Assembly: GCF_000516985.1 (NCBI RefSeq)
Contig: NW_006917103.1
Span: 248,001-312,000, forward strand
Length of the DNA: 64,000 nt
Direction of reading: 5' to 3'
Source of the DNA: Pestalotiopsis fici W106-1
Taxonomy: Eukaryota > Ascomycota > Sordariomycetes > Amphisphaeriales > Sporocadaceae
Positions within the stretch are counted from its first letter, which is position 1; every line of letters starts with the position of its first letter. Positions 56,081 to 64,000 of the stretch are shown piece after piece. The notes below the pieces were generated by a model. The model worked only from the letters and a program-made list of their open reading frames with translations, was not told where the DNA came from and searched no databases. The position numbers and the translations under genes are program-made.

Positions 56081-57495
56081 TTACTGGCCAATCTTTTGCA
56101 GTTGGCTCTGGTAATGGGCCTATCATAAACAAGGTTAGCAAATCTTTTCAGATCATAGCCACAAGGAAAGCCTTACGCTGTCACCTGCAGCTCCGATAAT
56201 CTTGATACCGAGCTTGGTCGCGATCCACGGTGGCTGGATCCTCTTGACGTGGAACACGGCGTCTTCGTCCTTGACTTCCTTGTTCAAAATCACCTCCTTG
56301 GGCAGCAGAGGCTTGACACAGGCCGGTCTGCCGAGGCCGACGAGGTCGCAACCGCCGTCGCGCAGGGCCGCCTCCAGACCCTGTCTCGTACGGAAGCCGC
56401 CAGTCACCATCAGCGGCACGTCGGGCACGTCCTTGCGGATGGCCTGTGCAAACTCGAGGAAGAAGGCCTCGCGGGCCTTGGTCCGCGCCGACTTGGTGTT
56501 TTCCTCGCTGTCCGGGCCAGTGTTCATCTAAATGCGTGTCTGTCAGCAAGCCATGATCGCGCAAAGAGTCAATTGAAGCCTTTTGAATCTTACCGTCGGG
56601 CTCTCGTATGAGCCACCGCTGATCTCGATAAAGTCGACGCCAGCCGCAGTAATGGCCTTTAGCTGCTCAAGGCAGGCTGCGAGCTCCTCGGACGACTGGT
56701 GGTCAGCCGAGTTGAGCTTGATGCCGACAGTGAATCCCTTGGGGGTGGCTTCCCGCATAGCCTTGATCACCTCAACCACGATCTTGGCACGGGCGACGGG
56801 GGAGCCGCCGTACGCGTCAGTACGCTTGTTGGACTTTTCCGACAGAAATTGGGCGAGCAGATAGCCGTGAGCGGCGTGGATCTCGGCACCAGCAAAACCG
56901 GCCTCGGCGGAGAGCTTGGCCGTCGCGGCAAAGCGCCGGACGACGTCGTCGATATCAGCCTGCGTCATCTCCTTGGGCGTGCCAAACATGAGCGACGAGA
57001 TGAGCTTGGGTAGAATTCCGCTGCCAAAGTTGAGCGGTACGGCGCTGGGGGCCAGGTTCTTGGCAAACATGCCACGGCTGCCGGCGCCCATGGGCGACTG
57101 ACGGCCCGGGTGGTTGATCTGGACCAAGGTCGGCGTGCCCTCGGCGTTGCAGGCCTCGGCCCAGGTTCGCCAGGCGGCCAGCATCTCTTCATATGGAATC
57201 TCATCATTGAAAGCGATATCCCCAGGGGAACCAAGATACCTTTTGTCGACCTCCACGTTGCCTAGATGAGTCGCGTTAATGGTAACCTCGTAGTACGGCG
57301 CACACGGCAGGAATACAAACCTGTCAAAACCATTCCCCAGCCCCCCTTGGCCCATACTTTGTAAGGAGCCCGGAACTTTTGATTGGGAAGACTGTTCTTA
57401 TCGGCAAGGTTCTCAGCCATGGCCGCGTTCACCAGGCGATTCGGCAGCGTGAGGCCGCTCGCCAGCGTAATAGGCTTTTCAATATGTTCCGTCAT
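56081..57495 (-). CDS. old yellow enzyme-like NADH:flavin oxidoreductase
   Basis: Four exons: 57495-57321, 57261-56594, 56527-56177 and 56119-56081, giving 410 aa. The FMN-dependent family reduces activated C=C bonds with NAD(P)H. The TIM barrel is recognisable: [18 protein letters not shown] at the start, [30 protein letters not shown] (substrate-binding His and barrel strand), [11 protein letters not shown], and [20 protein letters not shown] with DLVGLGRPA for the FMN phosphate. It belongs to the NADH oxidase/bacterial-type branch rather than classical yeast OYE. The last exon encodes only 12 residues; its splice sites are good and the frame closes. The substrate is unknown. Confidence 0.92.
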
Positions 57496-60400
57496 TGTGT
57501 CGTTGTGTTATACGTGATCCCGTTGTACCAGACTATAGTTTCTTGACAACCAGATGAAATTGCCCCTTTCGGCCACAAGTCTTTTATAGGGACTCAATGT
57601 GTAAGAGGTTTCGGTTTTCGGATACCATTATTAAGCGAAGTTTTTTCACCTACCAAGGTCCGTGCAGCCTCGGTCCGCTGGAGAGAAACATACCACGGCG
57701 TCGAATTACGCCGATTTGGGTGCTAGAATCAACTGGAATTTGTAACTAGCTGATCGACAGGGTGTCTGATACTGCAAAGCACTACGGAAAGTGTCCGAAC
57801 TTGATGAATCGTTCAGCAATCAATGGCGTGGCATTTTGCCTGTCTGCTTTGAATGTTGATTCATCAGCAGTGCCCCGTGGTATTCCGCGGACTTGGATAC
57901 TATGCACAGTCTCAGCAGCAAAGTGAAAATACAAGAAAGAGGTTGTTTCTCAAATCGTAATTGACACTCGATTGCTGTAGGATGTGATTAAACTCAATGG
58001 CCGTTGCCCAAATGGATCAACCCGTAGAATCGCATTCTATTTCGATGTGCTTCTCTGAAAGGAATGTTTCCGATCTCCAACATTTCAAAGCTCGGCGAGC
58101 TCGGAAACCTTCCTGAACGCACGGGATTTGCATTACTCCGCCGAGTCCGCCACTTGAACGCGTACCTATGGCTAAGCCTTGGCTGGCAATCAATTGTTCT
58201 CTCATTTTGCTGCTACTATACGCAGTCTCACCTTGAGCATTGACAGCCAGAATTCCCAAGTGCATAGCTTTGTAAGCCGAAGAAAGCTTGGCGACGAATA
58301 AAATGACTAATCGAGGGCCATTTTGCTTCAATCTTTGAGGTTTCCTGGGCCATTGCTAAAAGAGCTTGTCTTCTACTAGCGCCGGAGATAGTCCATTTCA
58401 CCTTGGATGCCGGTGATGTCGGAGACAACTATTGTCACCAGATGTGTGCAATGTGTTCGTGAAGGAGCACATTGAATGTGACTTGATCCCAAAGTCTCTT
58501 CCGTGGTGGCGGAGATCTGTGACAGTCGTCCAAGTTCTATCACGTCTGCATACGAATGCCTCTCCAGCTACGAATTCCTTACGATGTTGGATTGGGTCCT
58601 GCGCGAGTGAATTGGATTGAGAAATGAATACCTACCCAATGCCAGCATCGGAAAGTAGACAGACCAGATATGTACTGAGGATAAATCAAGTCTCTCGAAC
58701 CTCGCAGTGGGATCATGGGCTCAGTAACGAACCTGATACTCACTTCTTTGTCCTTTGTCGTACAGCCGTGCGATCTAGCATGATGTTCCGCAACAGCAGA
58801 ACACGTCGCCTACAGACAAGATAGAGCGACTTTTGAAGCGTAAACGGGGACACTTGCGGATCAACCACAAGCTTTTCACGAAACTTCACGAGAGAGTCAA
58901 GACATTGACAATTTCATCCCTGGAACTCGGCTGCGAGTGCCTCAGAATACCAGCCGAGAGAAGATTGTCAATATCGTTCAACACGAAACACAGCCTGTTC
59001 AACATCAATATCGGTCATTTCGTCAATAAACCCCGTCGGCTCTGGTAGGTATGGTGACCCCGAAATCTGTCAATCCTGCACACTATTGCTGCGAATCACT
59101 GCGGCTGTCGGGCTTGGTGCTGGACCAAAGTATAATTGAATGGCGGCGGTCCAGACTCACTGAGGACCCCCAACGGTCCCAGGGCTGAGTGAGCTTTGCG
59201 GAATACTGTCTACTGCGTACGTATGCTCACTATTGTCCAGCCGGCTCTCGAGTACGAGATTGCTAGAGCAGAGCACGTGGTCAAGATTGCGCCATGAATT
59301 CTAAATGATTTCCTGGCCTCTCTGTAACAACTGCCGTTTGTGCCCAGAGGAAAAAGAGAGCTTTGGAGAGTTCCAGAAGGACGCAGCCTGAAACTCAATT
59401 GATTGCTTGGGACGAGAAAAGAGTTGCGTTGGTGTTGGGGGAGGCGCATTCCCGCACCCGACCGCCCGCATCGGCATATCCTAGACTTTTGCCAGTCTCT
59501 TTTTCGGGTTTTTTTCTTTCCTTTTTTTTTTCCCCTGCAGAAAACGGTCCACATTTGACAGACACCATTTGCTCACCTGCTCTTGCATCTGCCGGGGAAC
59601 ACGTGGGTTGGGCGTGGTTTTCAAGCCTTGATTTGGGAAATGCTGTGCAGATCAACGAGCAATTGGGCCGAATGTGTACATAGTAGGGCGAGGGATTAAC
59701 CAAGATCACCGTCCTGAGTCCTGCAAATATTGATGACATCGGGCACTAGCCTCAACTGTGTCGCGGGGTTGGTCGATCTGGCGGCTTCTTCCATGACAAT
59801 TTTTGTTATGGTTTTTCTCTTCTCTCTATCTCTTCTATCTTGACCGTCTATTTGCAATTTTCGGTGCCTGGTGCCTTGCTTGCCTTGTGGTTAAAATTAC
59901 GGAAGCAGACATGCGCCTCGTCAATCAATTGACTTGTTTGGATATGCAGAGTGGCTTATACAATTGATAGCACGAGACTAGGATTCAGATTGGCAGCGAT
60001 TGGCAATTGCCAATGGGGTGAATTATTCGTTAGTTGCCCAGTAGACTTCTTGCTCGGTGCCGTCATGGCCCAAAATGTTTTTCTTTACTATCGCCAAGAG
60101 TGGACTCTGCAGTGGAGGCCGTCTGATCAATTCTGTTCCTTCTGGAGAAGACCCCAGTTACACCTGAATTGGTAACTGGGGTTGCGGTCTCAGGAGCCAC
60201 ATTTTCCCTCCGGCAGCTGATATGCCAATCAACAACTGATACGATTTATTCACACGATTACATGGTTGCAGTGTGCGGCTGAGGCCCGAGGGGAGGGGTT
60301 GTTGCTCCAGGGATTGGATAGGTGACTTCGTATCAGGAAAGGGGTATTTGAATTTCGCGAAAGTTGCCGTAGGCAAGTAAGAGATGGGGGAGTCCACCCC

Positions 60401-62690
60401 GTTCCTTGAGAAATTTGGTCAATGGACGCCGCGCCGTAAGGACGAACTTGCACCATCACCAGCACTAATCGTGCTGCTACTCTACTCCTACTCTTAATGG
60501 GATGGGGATCGGGTAAGTATTCCGGCTGCTGGCTGTAGGTATTACACCCCGATTTGCGGCTTGCGAGGCGCCGCAAAACTGCAAGACGGCCTCAACTGTC
60601 GCCATGCTAGTGTATCTTAGCAAGAAAGACGGCGGCCGGAGGGAGCAACATTTACGGAAAGTGGGTGACCTATGTCATATGCAAGGGCCCAGTTCCCCAT
60701 CAAGGTTAAGAATTTCAACAATGTCAACGCGTAATCGTGCAAAGAACGGCGCCTGGGCAGTCACTAACGGCCCAGCCGGTCCACGTCTTTAGCGTATCAT
60801 CATGCGATCTTGCCGCCCTAGAGGAGGGCTTTTTTTTTTCCTTACTTGTGGGGGTTCATGGCGTGACAGTCGGAACAGTCAGACCTGAGTAAACAAATGG
60901 AACTCGCTGCAAGGGCATTGGCAGGAGGCGATCGAACTGATTTGTTGCGCAAAGAATACCAAGGAGGGTCTAGGCGAGTGATTAGATATTGCGCATGCAT
61001 CGGACATGTAACTGTGCTGTGCACACAGGACATACTACCCTAGGTTACCGAGGATCGGTTGCAGCGCTCGGTTCTTTTCCTCCCCGAATATGCATCTCGC
61101 GCGTTGCATTGCAGGTGGGGGATTTGGGACGAGCTCTAACCATTGCGCTGGGTGAAGTTTCGCTTGATTCGGAAACTCCTTCTCGATTCATACAAAGTGG
61201 CACATTCATCGTAGATGTTCCGTCGTGGTTCTAGCTCAATGGAATAAAGTTGAAGTTGGCATTGGTGAGGCTGAGCCAGAATCATAGGACCGAATTCATA
61301 TCCGAGCACTATAGTTTTGGGCGCCACGAACCACTTCATGGTGCATCCTTGGCTCTTTGTTTTCTCCTACCGAGGCGGCAATACCACGGGTTGCCGCTGT
61401 CGTGACTGACAAATTTTCATGTGTCAATGGGCATTCCCAGTCTCCATTAGCAAAAAGCCCCTGCTTTTACAACTTCAGCCTTGCCCACAATCCTTGTGTG
61501 TGTGAGAAGACCCTTTTATTGTCTTTTCGTCCGGGGTTTCCGATAAGATTGTCCCTTGCGTTACCTCATCCAGGATTCCAGGAAAGTCGTCGCCCTTCAT
61601 TTATGCGAGGCGAGCAAGCCTGGGTTTGAAAGGCCCAACAACAGTTTTGCAAACCTCCTTTTCATAGACTTGTTGATGATAGTTGCAGAGATTTGGTAGA
61701 CAAGAAAATCATTCGATTAAGCATCTCGCATCGCATCAGATTGCTCGATTCAGATCCTCTCCACGCGCCATATAATTCCGAATCGTGCGAGCCGAAGTGT
61801 GCAGTTGCCGTTGGATCTGGTCTTCATCTTGTTTCAATGGCTTCTGTGCTGGTTGGGCACTTGCAGTTAGTGGCCATGACCTAGAATATCTCTAGGGAAA
61901 GCCCCGAATGCGCCCGTCACGTCCCGGATGGCCGCGGTAGGCTACAGGATGTTAGTGGAAAACCTAACGGATATGCCAACCAAAGTCAGTGCACTTAATA
62001 CACATGTGGCGTTGAAACTAGATTATATCTTGAAGCTCTAACGATCCTGAAGCGCTCATGACACAAGGAGACCATGGCAATAATCCGATGAATTAAAATG
62101 CTGCAATATTGGACGGCGTGGACGACAGACGGGTATACTCGCGCTGCCTGCCGGTCCAGGCACGCGGGCTTTTCTGGCTTGGCCGGGGTGGCTGACTCGC
62201 ACCACTGCGGTATACCACAGTAGCTCGCTTAGAGTTCACGGCTATCCTACACATTTTTATCTCAGTGGGGGTGCAATTGGGGAGTCCCTTGCATAACGAG
62301 CGAGCTTGGCTAGCCAGCCTACCACTCACACAGACAGATCGGGAAGCTGCAGATATCCACCCACATTGATGCTGTCGTGATTCGACTTGACATGTCTAGA
62401 ACCCCTGGCTGGTCTCATTACATAGCTCCGCTTCGTCTCCCGGATCTGCATCCAACATGGACGGTTCTCTCTTGACCCTGGACCACGTCACCTTACTGGG
62501 CCACGGGGATCAGCACTGCGCACTCTTTATATCTATGTACACGGCGCTCCCAGGCACGCAAGTTTAAGGTTGTTTCTCCTCTTCTCCCTTCTGGGGTCCA
62601 GCTTGCAGCTAGAGCTCATACACTCATTCCTATGCACAAACACACTTGAGATACTCACCTCTGGGCCTCACCTTCCCACCCGAAGCAGCC
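57496..62690. other. 5.2-kb gene-poor region
   Basis: The longest stretch without a convincing gene. Many short frames occur on both strands, none over about 120 codons and none with a domain. A minus-strand stretch near 58228-58428 (ending KAMHLGILAVNAQ in a neighbouring frame) has a faint coding look and could be a decayed exon. An 11-bp perfect inverted repeat lies at 60151-60182. No tRNA or transposase is visible. Confidence 0.5.
60151..60182. repeat. 11-bp perfect inverted repeat (hairpin)
   Basis: ACCCCAGTTAC and GTAACTGGGGT are exact reverse complements separated by 10 bases. It could form a stable hairpin in RNA or a cruciform in DNA. No gene ends next to it. Confidence 0.7.
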
Positions 62691-64000
62691 ATGTCGGCCC
62701 TCGAGGCGGAATTATGGGCGTGGTACGCCGTCACAGCCCTCGTGGTAGCGGCCCGAATGTGAGTGAAAACATCTCCACCACGGATCGAAACATGTTGTTC
62801 GAGGCTCACACAAACTCCACTCAGTATATCCCGACGGATGCTCCACGGTTCCTTCTTCAAGTTACAAATCGACGACTTTATTATGATTCTGTCCTTTGTA
62901 CGGTGGTCCGGCCTTGAAGAAGATGGAAACAAAACAAATAAGCTAATCGATTCACCAGATCTCCCTCACTGTCGTCACTGTCGGTGTTAGGATTTTGACT
63001 TATACCCCAACCAACTTGATCAAGGATGTGAGCAAGGTCGACCTTACCGAGGAGAATATTGCACTCAGAGTGTATGGCTCGAAGATCGTTATAGTCGTGG
63101 AGCAAATGCAGATATTCCTAATCTGGAGTGTCAAAGTGTGCTTGCTCATCATGTACAGCCGCTTGACGTAAGAGGACCGCCTTCCAGAACATCTAGAGTA
63201 TCGTCCAAGCTGACACCGAGGAATAGGACGAGTTTAAAGCAACACTTGTTCGTCAAGATCACGGCGGGGTATACGGCCCTGAGTTTCGTAGTGATGGAGA
63301 TCCTCTTCTTCGCTGCGTGGTGCCGACCATTCTGGCATTATTGGCAGGTGCCTACAGATAATAGTGAGTTGACTTGCCAGAGGGACGAAGGCGGCATGAA
63401 ACTGACCTGTCGGAACCTAGTCAACTGTTCAATGGAGAGAGACCATCTCATTACCAATACAGTATTCAACATTTCTTCTGATCTCATGATCCTGGCACTG
63501 CCGATGCCTGTTTTCCTAAAAGCCCAATTACCACCAAAGCGAAAAGCCATCCTAGTCGGCGTCTTCCTTCTAGGACTATTCACGGTAAGCTTTGTCCTGG
63601 CTCATGGACCGAACATCTCTAACTCGTCTTGACTAGATCCTGTCCGCACTCCTTAGCAAAGCATACAGTTTCGGAGATCCATTCGGCACAGACTGGATCG
63701 TATGGTATATTCGCGAAGCCAATACGGCAATCATCGTGGCAAACCTGCCGTTTACGTGGACCCTTCTCCAGCGCATGTTCAAGCTCAGATCGTTCCACGC
63801 AAAATCAACGGCAGAGACGCCCGCAATCACCTCGAGATTCCGATCCGCATACGGAAATCTGGCCAGTATGGCAAGCCGACCACGGACACAAAAGGGAATG
63901 GGGGATTTGGACCTCAGTGCCACGGAGAGTCAGGAGGGAATCAACAGCATACCACTCAAGATCTACCAGCAAAACGAGGTCCACGTCACGACGGAGGAGT
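62691..64000 (+). CDS. SAT4/PTH11-type membrane protein, cut by the right edge
   Basis: Exons: 62691-62758, 62825-62897, 62959-63167, 63227-63363, 63421-63584 and 63637 to the window end; the C-terminus is missing. It is an integral membrane protein of the fungal rhodopsin-like SAT4 group. Helices run in family order: ELWAWYAVTALVVAARM, then LQIDDFIMILSF, VKVCLLIMYSRLT, AGYTALSFVVMEILFFAAWC, VFNISSDLMILALPMPVFL, AILVGVFLLGLFT and IVWYIREANTAIIVANLPFTW. CRPFWHYW and NISSDLMI are strong family marks. The 57-bp intron at 63364-63420 has no stop in frame; if kept it would add 19 residues with two cysteines. The visible tail is cytosolic and rich in Ser and Thr. Confidence 0.82.

Noticed and set aside
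1..64000. CRISPR arrays, rRNA genes, transposases, telomere repeats
   Set aside because: I looked for these on both strands and saw none. CRISPR is not expected in a fungal nuclear genome.

Overview
The window is nuclear DNA of a filamentous ascomycete (Pezizomycotina, most likely Sordariomycetes). The evidence is short spliceosomal introns (about 45-180 bp, GT...AG), monocistronic genes on both strands, fungus-specific families (SAT4/PTH11-type membrane proteins, 2EXR, DUF4267, AA9 LPMOs, ascomycete class II peroxidase) and a nuclear tRNA-Glu with an intron. I find 24 well supported protein genes, two doubtful small ones, one tRNA, one tRNA-like relic and a 100-N assembly gap (48148-48247). 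Splice sites were placed by hand from GT/AG signals, reading frame and family continuity. Every multi-exon model below closes in frame.

Layout. 0.3-6.7 kb: a medium-chain reductase and a Reb1/TTF1-type Myb protein. 8.5-14.7 kb: a flavin monooxygenase, a Dal5/Soa1-type MFS permease and a divergent TauD-type dioxygenase, which together look like an organosulfur (sulfonate) uptake and use module. 18.5-23.7 kb: a secreted class II peroxidase, a single-pass membrane protein and an AA9 LPMO with an arginine-rich tail. 24.7-33.1 kb: a SAM methyltransferase, tRNA-Glu, an ELYS-like nuclear pore protein and the condensin subunit SMC4. 33.8-38.3 kb: a tiny membrane protein, a beta-lactamase-fold hydrolase and a 2EXR protein. 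40.2-46.0 kb: GH3 beta-glucosidase, a second AA9 LPMO and a shortened GH7 endoglucanase, side by side. 46.6-50.7 kb: a SAT4-type membrane protein, the gap, a DUF4267 protein and a Vam7-like PX-SNARE. 51.0-57.5 kb: GMC oxidoreductase, AusD-like methyltransferase and an old-yellow-enzyme-like reductase. 57.5-62.7 kb is gene-poor. A second SAT4-type gene runs off the right edge.

How the genes fit together. The strongest theme is oxidative and hydrolytic attack on lignocellulose. GH7 cuts cellulose, AA9 cleaves it oxidatively, GH3 releases glucose from the oligomers, and the GMC oxidoreductase (AA3-like) could supply H2O2 or reductant to the LPMOs and the peroxidase. The AA9 and GH7 genes are divergent over a shared 800-bp promoter. 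Housekeeping genes (ELYS, SMC4, Reb1-like, Vam7-like) are interspersed, as is normal in fungi.

Limits. No homology search was run. Substrate specificities of the oxidoreductases, methyltransferases and transporter are inferences from family membership. No clearly new multi-gene system was found. The most unusual points are the polybasic-tailed LPMO, the loop-deleted GH7, the repeat-bearing SMC4 tail, a three-codon microexon in the peroxidase and a 7-nt tRNA intron.
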